A stretch of 64,000 nucleotides of DNA from CALOBA01 sp942491465 (GCA_942491465.1 CALOBA010000045.1:248001-312000), one strand, 5' to 3'. Counted from the stretch's first letter, positions 46,039 through 55,158 are shown. Notes: generated by a model not told the origin, from the letters alone. Numbers and translations: made by a program.

Positions 46039-46931
46039 TGACCCTGGTCAGCCGTTTCGCGCCGAGCCCCACGGGCGACCTCCACCTTGGCCACGCCTTT
46101 TCCGCGCGGTACGCATGGGACGTGGCGATTCGCGCGGGAGGCCGCTTTCTCGTTCGGATCGAGGACATCGATACCGGGCGGTGCCGGGCCGAGTTCATCG
46201 AGCGCAATCTCGATGATCTGCGCTGGCTGGGGCTGACGTGGGAGGAGCCGGTGGCGCGCCAGTCGGAGCGCATGGATCTGTACCGCGATGCCCTCCACCG
46301 GCTGGACGAACTCGGCGTCACCTACCCGTGCTTTTGCACCCGCCGGGAAATCCGCGCGGAAATCGAGGCGGCGGCGGGAGCGCCGCACGCCATCGCGCCC
46401 GACGGCGGCATCCTCTATCCCGGAACGTGCCGCGGCCGGACCGCCGCCGAACGCGACGCGTTGATCGCCGCCGGCCGCCCGTATGCCATCCGCCTGAACA
46501 TCGCCCGGGTGCGCGAGCTGACCGGACGGCTGTCGTGGACGGATCGGCGGCTCGGGCCGCAAGCCGCCGCGATCGGCCGGTTCGGCGACGTGGTGATCGC
46601 CCGCAAGGAGGTGGCGGCGAGCTATCATCTGGCGGTGGTCGTGGACGACGCGGCGCAGGGCGTGACGGAAGTGACCCGGGGCAAGGATCTGTTCGACGCG
46701 ACCCACGTGCACCGGACGCTCTATGCGTTGCTGGATCTTCCGCCGCCGATCTGGCATCACCACGACCTGTGCCACGACGAAACCGGAAACCGGCTTTCCA
46801 AGCGCCGGGGCGACGAGACCATCCGGTCGCTGCGGGAACGCGGCCACACAGCGGATGACGTGCTGGCCATGGCAAGGGCCGCCGCGGCGCGGCCGGGTCA
46901 AGCACCGGATCCGAGGGAGAGGAAACCGTGA
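46035..46931 (+). CDS. gluQ: Glutamyl-Q tRNA(Asp) synthetase
   Basis: A 298-residue truncated glutamyl-tRNA synthetase that lacks the anticodon-binding domain and attaches glutamate to queuosine in tRNA(Asp). It has the class I signature FAPSPTGDLHLGHAFSA and the LSKRRGDETI variant of KMSKS. The region YPCFCTRREI with a later Cys holds a zinc-site-like pattern. It overlaps the ABC-F stop (ATGATG start, either ATG possible) and is followed after 1 bp by the SpoIIAA-pyruvate kinase gene. Confidence 0.88.
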   Translation: MMTLVSRFAPSPTGDLHLGHAFSARYAWDVAIRAGGRFLVRIEDIDTGRCRAEFIERNLDDLRWLGLTWEEPVARQSERMDLYRDALHRLDELGVTYPCFCTRREIRAEIEAAAGAPHAIAPDGGILYPGTCRGRTAAERDALIAAGRPYAIRLNIARVRELTGRLSWTDRRLGPQAAAIGRFGDVVIARKEVAASYHLAVVVDDAAQGVTEVTRGKDLFDATHVHRTLYALLDLPPPIWHHHDLCHDETGNRLSKRRGDETIRSLRERGHTADDVLAMARAAAARPGQAPDPRERKP

Positions 46932-46932
46932 G

Positions 46933-48735
46933 ATGATCGAGATACTGGACATGGACGCTCCCGACGTCATCGGGGCGCGGATATCGGGCAAGATCGACAA
47001 GGACGATATCGAGCGTGTCATCGCCGCCGCCCGCGCCAAGTTCGACGCGGCGGAAAAACTCGGCGTCTACGTGGAAATGGCCCATTTCGACGGCATATCC
47101 TTCGAGGCCTTGCTGGCCGACCTCAAGTTCGCGTTTCCAAACCTCGGCAGGTTCAGCAAGAAGGCCGTCGTATCCGACCAGGGATGGGCGGAAACGGCCT
47201 CGATCATCGGCAATCGGCTGTTTCCCCATGTGGAGATCCGGCATTTCTCCCCCGATCGCGCCGGCGAAGCCAGGGATTGGATAACCGCCCGGCCAAAGGG
47301 AGCGCCCGTGATGCGCCGATGGAGGCAGACCAAGATCGTCGCGACCATCGGCCCGGCCAGCGGCGGCGAGGAGCAACTGGTCGACCTGTTTCATGCGGGC
47401 GCGGATGTTTTCCGGTTCAACTTCTCTCACGGCACGCACGCGGAGCACGCGGCGCGGCTCGGGACCGTCCGCAACGTCGAGAAGCGGGTCGGCCGCCCGA
47501 TCGGCGTGTTCGCCGATCTGCAGGGTCCCAAGCTCCGGGTGGGCACTTTCGCGGCGGGACCCGTCCGGCTCGAAACCGGTCAGCGGTTCCGGCTGGACCT
47601 GTCGGACGAACCCGGTGACTCCCGAAGGGCGCCGTTGCCTCATCCGGAGATTTTCGCCGCGTTGCGTCCCGGCTCGGAACTGCTCGTGGACGACGGCAGG
47701 CTGCGCCTCGAGGTGATCGCGAACGGATCCGATTTCGCCGACACGAAAGTCGCCGTGGGAGGCCCGCTGTCCGACAACAAGGGCGTCAATCTGCCCAATG
47801 TGATGCTCGATGTTTCGCCCCTGACCGAAAAGGACCGGCGCGACCTGGAGTTCGCCCTCAGCCTCGGGTTCGACGCCATCGCCCTCTCGTTCGTTCAGCG
47901 GCCGGAGGACGTGGAGGAAGCGCGGCGGCTGATCGACGGGCGCGCGAGGCTGATCTCGAAGCTCGAGAAACCTTCGGCCGTCGAGCATCTCGACGAGATC
48001 ATCCGGCTGACGGATGCCGTCATGGTGGCGCGCGGCGATCTCGGCGTGGAGCTGCCCCCGGAAACCGTGCCGGCCATTCAGAAACGCATCGTTCGCGCGA
48101 GCCGGAGAGCGGGCCGGCCGGTGATCGTGGCCACGCAGATGCTCGATTCCATGATCCGGTCGCATACCCCGACGCGCGCCGAGGCTTCCGATGTGGCCAC
48201 CGCGGTCTACGAAGGCGCCGACGCCGTCATGTTGTCGGCCGAAACCGCGGTCGGCGATCATCCGGCGCTGGTCGCGGGCATGATGGACCGGATCATCCGC
48301 CACACCGAAAACGACCCCGCCTACCGGGACATGATCAGGGCCGGGCAGGCCAGACCGGCCGCGACCATGGCGGACACCATTACCGAGTCCGCGAGCCAGG
48401 CGTCCCAGACGCTGCCGGCGGCGGCCATCGTGACCTTTACCAGTTCCGGCTCGACCGCCGTGCGGGCGGCGCGCGCCCGACCGTTGGTCCCGATCGTGGG
48501 CCTGACGCCATCGCCGAGGGTCGCGCGCGAATTGACCCTGGTCTGGGGCGTTCACGCGGTCCAGGTCAAGGAGCTGGACGACTACGAGCACATGGAGGCC
48601 GTCGCCGTGCGCCATGCGTTGGACGCGGGCATCGCGGTCGCCGGCGACAATCTCGTCATCACCGCCGGCCTGCCCCTGCATGTGGCCGGCGTGACCAACG
48701 TCCTTCGCCTCGCCAGGATCGAGTCGGCCGATTAG
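46933..48735 (+). CDS. pyk: SpoIIAA-like domain fused to pyruvate kinase
   Basis: One continuous frame of 600 codons. Residues 1-125 are SpoIIAA-like (MIEILDMDAPDVIGARISGK to RDWITARP). Residues 127-600 are a complete pyruvate kinase: TKIVATIGPAS, FRFNFSHG, DLQGPKLRVG, MVARGDLGVELP, and VATQMLDSMI, converting PEP and ADP to pyruvate and ATP. No stop separates the parts. The internal ATG at 47311 begins with MRRWRQTKIV, the usual start of pyruvate kinase, and has GGGAG nine bases upstream, so a separate short product is also possible. A terminator-like hairpin follows. Confidence 0.8.
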   Translation: MIEILDMDAPDVIGARISGKIDKDDIERVIAAARAKFDAAEKLGVYVEMAHFDGISFEALLADLKFAFPNLGRFSKKAVVSDQGWAETASIIGNRLFPHVEIRHFSPDRAGEARDWITARPKGAPVMRRWRQTKIVATIGPASGGEEQLVDLFHAGADVFRFNFSHGTHAEHAARLGTVRNVEKRVGRPIGVFADLQGPKLRVGTFAAGPVRLETGQRFRLDLSDEPGDSRRAPLPHPEIFAALRPGSELLVDDGRLRLEVIANGSDFADTKVAVGGPLSDNKGVNLPNVMLDVSPLTEKDRRDLEFALSLGFDAIALSFVQRPEDVEEARRLIDGRARLISKLEKPSAVEHLDEIIRLTDAVMVARGDLGVELPPETVPAIQKRIVRASRRAGRPVIVATQMLDSMIRSHTPTRAEASDVATAVYEGADAVMLSAETAVGDHPALVAGMMDRIIRHTENDPAYRDMIRAGQARPAATMADTITESASQASQTLPAAAIVTFTSSGSTAVRAARARPLVPIVGLTPSPRVARELTLVWGVHAVQVKELDDYEHMEAVAVRHALDAGIAVAGDNLVITAGLPLHVAGVTNVLRLARIESAD

Positions 48736-48761
48736 TTGACCGCTCGACGGGCCCCGAGGAC

Positions 48762-48779
48762 GCCCGCCGGGCTCTTTTT
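48762..48779 (+). terminator. Intrinsic terminator after pyruvate kinase
   Basis: A compact GC hairpin (GCCCGCCGGGC) is followed by TCTTTTT, 25 bp past the stop codon. Small stem but well-placed U-run. Confidence 0.5.
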
Positions 48780-48811
48780 CGCGGCCCATTTCGCGCGTCG
48801 CGGAATTCCTG

Positions 48812-48841
48812 TTGACAACGGTCGAAAACCAGCCATTTAAC
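48812..48841 (+). promoter_or_regulatory. Candidate sigma70 promoter of the aminomutase operon
   Basis: A perfect -35 box (TTGACA, 48812-48817) lies 18 bp before TTTAAC (48836-48841), a partial -10. It is between the pyruvate kinase terminator and the aminomutase start, about 75 bp upstream of the ATG at 48916. Confidence 0.4.
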
Positions 48842-48915
48842 GCTCAAACGGGAGAGATGCCGACACGGCGATGGGCGCGCGACGATCTCTCCGAAATCAT
48901 TGGAACCCAGCTAAA

Positions 48916-50268
48916 ATGGAGAAGATCGTCGACGCGGAGGCCGCCGAGCCTCCCGACACTGGTTGTGAATCCGCCGCAGGCCTGTTTTTTCTGGAGATTC
49001 CGGATTCCGGCGGTTCCAGTCGCCCTTCCTCCCGATCTCCGCAATTTCCCCCGACAACCCCGACACCACGGCCCGCCCGGCGAATCGAACGGTTCCCCGC
49101 GAGCAAACGCAGTCACGCCTTTCTGCGGGAGATCTTCCCGGACGCCGGTATGGACTCCTGGAATGACTGGCGGTGGCAGGTGCGCCACAGAATTCGATCG
49201 TTGCCCGAATTGGAGCGGGTGTTCGATCTCTCCGAGGACGAGCGCGCCGCCATCGCGCGGCATCATGGCGCGCTGCCCCTCGGCATTACCCCCTATTACG
49301 CGAGCCTGATGAGCCGCGAGAATCCCGCCGAGCCATTGCGCCGCACCCACATTCCCGTGGGCGACGAATACATCGAGGGCCCCGGCGAATCCGGCGACCC
49401 GCTCGGCGAGGACAATCACAGCGCCGTGCCCGGTTTGGTGCACCGCTATCCCGACCGCGTGCTGTTTCTCTCCACCGGGTTCTGCTCCACCTACTGCCGG
49501 TATTGCACCCGCGCCCGCATGGTCGGAGAACCGGGAGGCGAGTACGAGTTCGGCCGCTCGCAGTGGGATCAGGCCATCGCCTATATCGAGGAGCACACCG
49601 AGATCCGCGACGTGCTGATTTCCGGCGGCGATCCCCTCACGCTCTCGGACGACAAGCTCGATCATCTGCTGGGCCGGCTCCGCGCGATCCGCCATGTGGA
49701 ATTCGTGCGTCTCGGCACCAAGGTCCCGGTCGTCCTGCCCATGCGGATCACCCGCTCGCTGGTCCGCATCCTCAAGAAGCACAAGCCGGTGTGGATGAGC
49801 ATCCACTTCACCCACCCCGCGGAACTGACCCCCGAGACCACGGAAGCCTGCGAGCGGCTCGCCGACGCGGGCGTGCCCCTCGGCAGCCAGACCGTGTTGC
49901 TCAAGGGCATCAACGACGACATCGAGGTGATGCGGCCGCTGATGCACGGTCTTCTTCAACGCCGCGTGCGGCCCTACTACCTCTATCAATGCGACCCCAT
50001 CCTCGGTTCCGCCCATTTCCGGACGACGGTGGACAAGGGGATCGAGATCATTCGCGGGCTCCGCGGTCATACGACGGGCTATGCGGTCCCCAACTTCGTG
50101 ATCGACGCTCCGGGCGGCGGCGGCAAGATCCCGCTGCTGCCGGATTACGTCGTCGGCCGCGAGGGCGACGATCTCCTGCTCACCAATTTCGAGAACGGCC
50201 TCTACCGCTATCCGGATCCCGGCGGCACGCTGGGCGGGAAAACGGCCCGGGTGGAGAGGGCGGCGTGA
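48916..50268 (+). CDS. Lysine 2,3-aminomutase family radical SAM enzyme
   Basis: A 450-residue KamA-type enzyme. The radical SAM cluster motif CSTYCRYC appears in TGFCSTYCRYCTRARM, and the PLP and substrate segments (LISGGDPLTLSDDKL, RLGTKVPVVLPMRI, QTVLLKGINDD, YYLYQCDPILGSAHF) are intact. KamA moves the alpha-amino group of lysine to the beta position, giving beta-lysine; related enzymes act on glutamate or arginine. The N-terminus is longer than usual and low in complexity up to residue 55. The start at 48916 is the first plausible ATG; 48871 is an alternative. The stop shares bases (TGATG) with the ATP-grasp gene start. Confidence 0.85.
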   Translation: MEKIVDAEAAEPPDTGCESAAGLFFLEIPDSGGSSRPSSRSPQFPPTTPTPRPARRIERFPASKRSHAFLREIFPDAGMDSWNDWRWQVRHRIRSLPELERVFDLSEDERAAIARHHGALPLGITPYYASLMSRENPAEPLRRTHIPVGDEYIEGPGESGDPLGEDNHSAVPGLVHRYPDRVLFLSTGFCSTYCRYCTRARMVGEPGGEYEFGRSQWDQAIAYIEEHTEIRDVLISGGDPLTLSDDKLDHLLGRLRAIRHVEFVRLGTKVPVVLPMRITRSLVRILKKHKPVWMSIHFTHPAELTPETTEACERLADAGVPLGSQTVLLKGINDDIEVMRPLMHGLLQRRVRPYYLYQCDPILGSAHFRTTVDKGIEIIRGLRGHTTGYAVPNFVIDAPGGGGKIPLLPDYVVGREGDDLLLTNFENGLYRYPDPGGTLGGKTARVERAA

Positions 50269-51284
50269 TGCGGATCGGCTTCACCTTCGATCTCCGCTCC
50301 GACTATCTGAAAGCCGGTTACACGGAAGAAGAAACGGCGGAATTCGACAGCGAGACGACGATCGAGGCGATCGAGTCGGCGCTGGTTCGCCTGGGCTTCG
50401 AGGTGGATCGGATCGGCCACGTGCGGCGATTGACCGAGAGGCTTGTCGCCGGGGATCGCTGGGATCTCGTGTTCAACATCGCCGAGGGCCTGCGCGGCCG
50501 ATCCCGCGAGGCACAGGTGCCGGCGATCCTCGAGGCCTATGACATCCCCTACGTGTTCTCCGATCCGCTGACCTCGGCGGCGACCCTCGACAAGGCCGTC
50601 GCCAAGCGTCTGGTCCGGGACGCCGGCATCCCCACCGCCGGCTTCGCGGTGCTTGAGACCGACGACGACGCCGACACCGCCAACATCGCGTTTCCGGCCT
50701 TCGTCAAACCGCTGGCGGAGGGAACCGGCAAGGGGTGCGCCAACGCCTCGCTGGTGGAAACGCGGCCGGCCCTGAAAGCCGCCGCGCGGGCCTTGCGGGC
50801 GAAGTTCCGTCAGCCGGTTCTCGCCGAGGCCTACCTGCCCGGCCGCGAATTCACGGTGGGCATCGTCGGCAACGGCCGGGATGCCCGCGTGCTCGGCGTC
50901 ATGGAGATCGCCTTCCTCCGGGACGACCAGGGCACCATCTATTCGCTCGAAGCCAAGGAGCATTGGCAGACCACCGTTCGCTGCACGCTGGCCACCGACG
51001 ACGAGGCCATGCAGGCGGGCGCGTCGGCCCTGAGAGCGTACCGCGCCCTCGAATGCCGGGATGCCGCCCGCCTCGACTTCCGGTCGGACGCGGACGGTGT
51101 TCCCCAATTCCTGGAGGCCAACACGCTTCCGGGTCTCCGTCCGAAGTATTCGGACCTGGCCATCCTGGCGGATCTCGTGGGACTGTCCTACGACCGGTTC
51201 ATGGGCGAAATCATGGACGCGGCCATCGCCCGGGTCGGCCCGCGCGCCGAGCCTCGGCCGGCCGAAGCGGCCTCGCGACGATGA
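50268..51284 (+). CDS. ATP-grasp ligase, D-Ala-D-Ala-ligase-like (first)
   Basis: A 338-residue ATP-grasp enzyme. Landmarks are the N-terminal RIGFTFDLRSDYL, FNIAEGLRGRSREAQVPAIL, the ATP-binding FVKPLAEGTGKG, LAEAYLPGREFTVG and the metal-binding end RLDFR...FLEANTLPGL. It should form an amide bond between two amino acids or an amino acid and another carboxylate. It differs from cell-wall Ddl enzymes in its acidic N-terminal insert, and sits between the aminomutase and a second ATP-grasp gene, so a beta-amino-acid substrate is likely. It overlaps the next gene by ATGA. Confidence 0.75.
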   Translation: MRIGFTFDLRSDYLKAGYTEEETAEFDSETTIEAIESALVRLGFEVDRIGHVRRLTERLVAGDRWDLVFNIAEGLRGRSREAQVPAILEAYDIPYVFSDPLTSAATLDKAVAKRLVRDAGIPTAGFAVLETDDDADTANIAFPAFVKPLAEGTGKGCANASLVETRPALKAAARALRAKFRQPVLAEAYLPGREFTVGIVGNGRDARVLGVMEIAFLRDDQGTIYSLEAKEHWQTTVRCTLATDDEAMQAGASALRAYRALECRDAARLDFRSDADGVPQFLEANTLPGLRPKYSDLAILADLVGLSYDRFMGEIMDAAIARVGPRAEPRPAEAASRR

Positions 51285-52279
51285 AACGGAGGGGCCGCCG
51301 CGCCGTCGTGCTCCACGGCGCGACGGACATCGAGGACCGCCCCGACGAAGCCGATACGCGGGACCAGGCCGAACGGGTCGCCGCCTCCCTTCGCCGTCTC
51401 GGTTTCGACGCCGAAATCCTGGCGGTCGCCGACGAGCGGGAGACCGCGCGTCTCCTGGCGGCGGAAACGGTCGATCTGGCCTTCAACCTGGTGGAGACCC
51501 TGCGCGGCGAGGGGCGCCTGGCGGTGGGGGTTCCGAGGATGCTGGACGCGCATGGCCTGCCGTATACCGGCTGCGGCGCGGACGCCCTCGCCGCGACCTC
51601 GGACAAGACGGAAGCCAAGCGGCTCATGCGGGAACGCGGCATCCCGACGCCGGATTGGTCGGCCGACGGCCATGGCTTGGCGCCGGCGGGCAAAGTCATC
51701 GTAAAGCCCGTTTGGGAGGACGCCTCGGTCGGTATCGACGCCGGCTCGGTGGTCCCATCGGCCGCCGCCGCGGAAGAGCTGGCGGCCCGCGCCGCGCGCT
51801 TCGGCGGAACGTGGTTCGCCGAACGGTTCCTCGACGGCCGTGAGTTCAACCTGTCGGTTCTCGAAGGGCCCGACGGACCGGAAGTGCTGCCCGCCGCCGA
51901 AATCGTGTTCCAGGATTTCCCCGCCGGGAGACCCCGGATCGTCGATTACGAAGCCAAGTGGATCGCCGACGGTTTCGCCTACAGCCACACGCCCAGGCGG
52001 TTCCTGTCCGGCGGGGAAAACGACCGGCTGACGGCGCGGCTCCGCGACCTCGCGCTCCGGTGCTGGTCGCTGTTCGAGCTTTCCGGTTATGCCCGCGTCG
52101 ACTTCCGCGCCGATCCCGACGGCCGTCCCTTCGTGATCGAGGTCAACGGCAATCCCTGCCTGTCGCCGGACGCCGGTTTCATGGCGGCGGCCTCCCGCGC
52201 GGGGCTCGGTTTCGATGCCGTCGTGGCGCGCATCGTCGAGGCGGCTCTTCCGGGCGTCCTCCCCTCTCCCGTGGCCTGA
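51281..52279 (+). CDS. ATP-grasp ligase, D-Ala-D-Ala-ligase-like (second)
   Basis: A 332-residue paralogue of the preceding gene product. Motifs include LAFNLVETLRGEGRLAVG, IVKPVWEDASVGID, FAERFLDGREFNLSV, RVDFRADPDG and FVIEVNGNPCLSP. Sequence divergence from the first enzyme is large, so they probably act in sequence on different substrates or form a heteromer. Two ligases beside one aminomutase suggest a product with at least two amide bonds. It ends 3 bp before the GNAT-HDAC fusion gene. Confidence 0.75.
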   Translation: MKRRGRRAVVLHGATDIEDRPDEADTRDQAERVAASLRRLGFDAEILAVADERETARLLAAETVDLAFNLVETLRGEGRLAVGVPRMLDAHGLPYTGCGADALAATSDKTEAKRLMRERGIPTPDWSADGHGLAPAGKVIVKPVWEDASVGIDAGSVVPSAAAAEELAARAARFGGTWFAERFLDGREFNLSVLEGPDGPEVLPAAEIVFQDFPAGRPRIVDYEAKWIADGFAYSHTPRRFLSGGENDRLTARLRDLALRCWSLFELSGYARVDFRADPDGRPFVIEVNGNPCLSPDAGFMAAASRAGLGFDAVVARIVEAALPGVLPSPVA

Positions 52280-52282
52280 TCC

Positions 52283-54562
52283 ATGATCCGCATTCGAAAG
52301 GTGGTGGACGACCGGACGCCGACGAACCAGACGGCGATCGCCGAAGCCCAGGCGATCCTGCGTCACCAGTTCCCCGGAATGCCCGAAGACGACATCGCTA
52401 AACTCCCGGCGCAACTGCGGGATCCGCTCAAGTATCGCTTCATTTCCGAACTCCTGGTCGCCGAGGACTCCCGCGACCGGGTGCGCGGCATGGCGCTGCT
52501 GCTTTACGCCTCGGACCTCAACTTCTGTTACATGGAGGTGCTGTCGGCGGCTCCCGGCGAAACCGGCGGCGGTATCGGCGCGATCATTTTCCAGCGATTG
52601 CGGGAAGAGGCGGCCGCCGTCCTCGGCGCCGTCGGGCTGTTCTTCGAGTGTCTGCCCGACGACCCCGCGCTCAGCCCGGACCCGGACACACGCGCTCAGA
52701 ACGAGGCGCGGCTCAGGTTCTACGAACGCTACGGAGCCCGCCCCATCGCCGGGACCGCCTACGAGACGCCACTTTCCCCCGAAGACACCGATCCGCCCTA
52801 TCTCGTCTACGATGGTCTCGGCCGGCCCGAGCTTCCCGGCCGGGATGCCGTGCGCGAAATCGTCCGCGCGATCCTGGAGCGGAAATACAAGACCGTCTGT
52901 TCGCCCGACTACATCGACATGGTCGTGCAATCGATCAAGGACGATCCCGTACGGCTGCGGCCGCCGCGCTACGCGCGCCGCACGAAGCCGCAACCGGTCA
53001 AGACGACGCACGTCATGGCGAAGGCCATTCCGCTGATCGTCAACGACAAGCACCAGATCCATCATGTCCGGGAGCGGGGCTACGTGGAAGCGCCGGTCCG
53101 CGTGAAGTCGATCCTCGGCGAGTTGGAGCAGACGGGCCTGTTCCACCAGGTCGCGCCCAGGCGGTTCAGCGAGCGTTTCATCGCCGCCGTTCACGACGGC
53201 CGCCTGATCGACTACCTGGAAAAGGCGTGCAAGGGCGTGCCCGCCGGCAAATCCATCTACCCCTACGTCTTCCCCATCCGCAACGCCGCGCGTCCGCCCA
53301 AGGAGAGGACCGTGCGCGCCGGGTATTTCTGCATCGATACCTTTACGCCCCTGAACCAGGAGGCCTTTCTCGCGGCCCGGCGCGCCGTGGACTGCGCCCT
53401 GACCGCGGCCGAAACGGTGCTCGAGGGAGCGGCCGTCGCCTACGCCCTGGTCCGCCCGCCGGGGCATCATGCCGAACACAAGGCGTTCGGCGGGTTCTGC
53501 TATTTCAACAACTCGGCGATCGCCGCCCACTATCTCAGCCGGTTCGGCCGGGTCGCCGTCCTCGACATCGATTATCACCACGGAAACGGCACGCAGGACA
53601 TCTTCTACCAGCGCTCCGACGTGCTGACCGTCTCCATCCACGGCCACCCCAACTTCGCCTATCCCTACTTCTCCGGGTTCAAGGACGAGGGCGGACGCGG
53701 CCGTGGCGCCGGTTACAACCTCAACATCCCGCTCCCGGAGACGATCACGCCGGACGAGTTCAGGCAGGCCCTGAAGAAGGCGCTTCGGCGCGTTCACCGC
53801 TTTGCCCCGGCGTATCTGATCCTCGCCCTCGGCCTCGACACGGCCAAGGGGGATCCGACGGGAACGTGGAGCAATGGCGCCGACGACTTCGAAACCATCG
53901 GCCATATGATCGGCGCCGAAGGCTATCCGACCACGGTCGTGCAGGAAGGCGGTTACCGGGTCCGGACCCTGGGGCGCAACGCCCGCCGGTTCTTCATGGG
54001 ATTGGCCGCCGGTGTCGCGGTCGCGAAGCGGCCCGTGGGTTGGCGCTCGCCGGACCGGGGATCGGCCGAGGGCGGCGGGCTGACCATGCTGGAGGATGTC
54101 CGCGAAGAGGATATCGAACGGGTTCGGTCCCTGGTCGCGGCGACGCGGTTCTTTTCCACCGACGAGGTGTCCATCGCGGCCGAACTCGTCGAGACACGCG
54201 TGAAGCTCGGCGCCGCCAGCGGCTACTCCTTCATTCTCGCGGAAGAGCCCGGCGCGCGCCTGGCCGGCTACGCCTGTTTCGGCCCCACGTCGGGCGCCCC
54301 CGGACGCTTCGACCTCTACTGGATCGTGGTCCGCCCGGCGCGCCAGGGAACCGGCCTCGGGCGCGAGTTGCTTCGGCTGGCGGAAGCGGCGATGTCCCGG
54401 GAGGGCGGCGAGCGCGTCTACGTGGACACGTCCAGCAGCGATCTCTACGCGCCCACCCGCGCGTTCTACCGCGCGCGCGGCTACCGCAAGGTCGCCGAAT
54501 TGCCCGACTTCTACCGCGACGGCGACAACAAGCTGATCCTGGTCAAGGAGCTTTCCCGGTAA
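52283..54562 (+). CDS. GNAT-HDAC-GNAT three-domain fusion (acetylpolyamine-amidohydrolase-like)
   Basis: A 759-residue multidomain protein. Residues 1-200 form a GNAT-like domain (ETGGGIGAIIFQRLR, RFYERYGARPIAGT). Residues 230-600 are a histone-deacetylase/acetylpolyamine-amidohydrolase domain with H395-H396 in RPPGHHAEHKAF, zinc ligands in DIDYHHGNGT and GLDTAKGDP, and EGGY. Residues 610-759 are a clear GNAT acetyltransferase (VRPARQGTGLGRELLRL). One polypeptide could thus add and remove acetyl groups, for example protect an amine during assembly. It is the last gene of the aminomutase operon. Confidence 0.8.
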   Translation: MIRIRKVVDDRTPTNQTAIAEAQAILRHQFPGMPEDDIAKLPAQLRDPLKYRFISELLVAEDSRDRVRGMALLLYASDLNFCYMEVLSAAPGETGGGIGAIIFQRLREEAAAVLGAVGLFFECLPDDPALSPDPDTRAQNEARLRFYERYGARPIAGTAYETPLSPEDTDPPYLVYDGLGRPELPGRDAVREIVRAILERKYKTVCSPDYIDMVVQSIKDDPVRLRPPRYARRTKPQPVKTTHVMAKAIPLIVNDKHQIHHVRERGYVEAPVRVKSILGELEQTGLFHQVAPRRFSERFIAAVHDGRLIDYLEKACKGVPAGKSIYPYVFPIRNAARPPKERTVRAGYFCIDTFTPLNQEAFLAARRAVDCALTAAETVLEGAAVAYALVRPPGHHAEHKAFGGFCYFNNSAIAAHYLSRFGRVAVLDIDYHHGNGTQDIFYQRSDVLTVSIHGHPNFAYPYFSGFKDEGGRGRGAGYNLNIPLPETITPDEFRQALKKALRRVHRFAPAYLILALGLDTAKGDPTGTWSNGADDFETIGHMIGAEGYPTTVVQEGGYRVRTLGRNARRFFMGLAAGVAVAKRPVGWRSPDRGSAEGGGLTMLEDVREEDIERVRSLVAATRFFSTDEVSIAAELVETRVKLGAASGYSFILAEEPGARLAGYACFGPTSGAPGRFDLYWIVVRPARQGTGLGRELLRLAEAAMSREGGERVYVDTSSSDLYAPTRAFYRARGYRKVAELPDFYRDGDNKLILVKELSR

Positions 54563-54592
54563 AGCCCGCCACGAGGCATGTCCGGCCCGGGA

Positions 54593-54859
54593 TCACGGAT
54601 CGGGGCTGCGGCCGCTGCCGAACGAAAAGGCCGAATCCATGGGCGTTCGCCCGCCGAATTGCTGCTCGCAATGGCTTTGCGAGGCAAACTGGACACATCG
54701 CCGCCAGCGCTCGTTGAAGGACGCCTCGTTGGCCGCCGTTCCCGGCAATGTAAATTGCCTGGTTCGCTCGCCGGTCTGGCGATCGACGGTAAATTCGCAC
54801 GCGGTCGCGAGACCGATAACCGCCGCCAGGCACAAGACAACGCCGACCGTTCTTATCAT
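54593..54859 (-). CDS. Small lipoprotein
   Basis: An 88-residue protein with a hydrophobic signal (VGVVLCLAAVIGLATAC) and lipobox, followed by EFTVDRQTGERTRQFTLPG and a cysteine-containing tail. Family not recognised. The start at 54859 has a purine-rich tract upstream. It converges with the GNAT-HDAC gene and is divergent from rtcB. Confidence 0.5.
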   Translation of the reverse strand: MIRTVGVVLCLAAVIGLATACEFTVDRQTGERTRQFTLPGTAANEASFNERWRRCVQFASQSHCEQQFGGRTPMDSAFSFGSGRSPDP

Positions 54860-55088
54860 CTGTACTCCGTTCCTCCCGCCGGCAATGATCATCGCGGGAC
54901 CATGGCCCGCATGGTACAATTGGATGGGATATATGTCTGTTTCTTTCGACCGGAAGCAACCCTCGACGGGAACAACCCCGATATCACGCCACGCGCTCCG
55001 CCGCGACTGCGGTGTCGCGCGGTCGGCCGATGCCTGGAACCCGGGAGGACGCGGCGCGTAATCGGCCCCAGTAACGATCGCGTCTCGC

Positions 55089-55122
55089 AAACCCCTCCCG
55101 GAACACCTCCTGGAGGGGTTTT
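55089..55122 (+). terminator. Strong hairpin upstream of rtcB
   Basis: A 10-bp stem (AAACCCCTCC / GGAGGGGTTT) with 13-nt loop, followed by TT. It lies between divergent genes, 37 bp upstream of rtcB, so it cannot terminate a visible gene on the plus strand. It may be a leader attenuator or RNA structure bound during rtcB regulation. Confidence 0.4.
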
Positions 55123-55158
55123 CCGTTTGGCCGGGGACAGCCGGGAAAGCAAGGACCG

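Noticed and set aside
49173..51284. 703-codon frame overlapping the aminomutase
   Set aside because: Its first half is an out-of-frame shadow of the radical SAM gene; only the part from 50268 is the real ATP-grasp gene.
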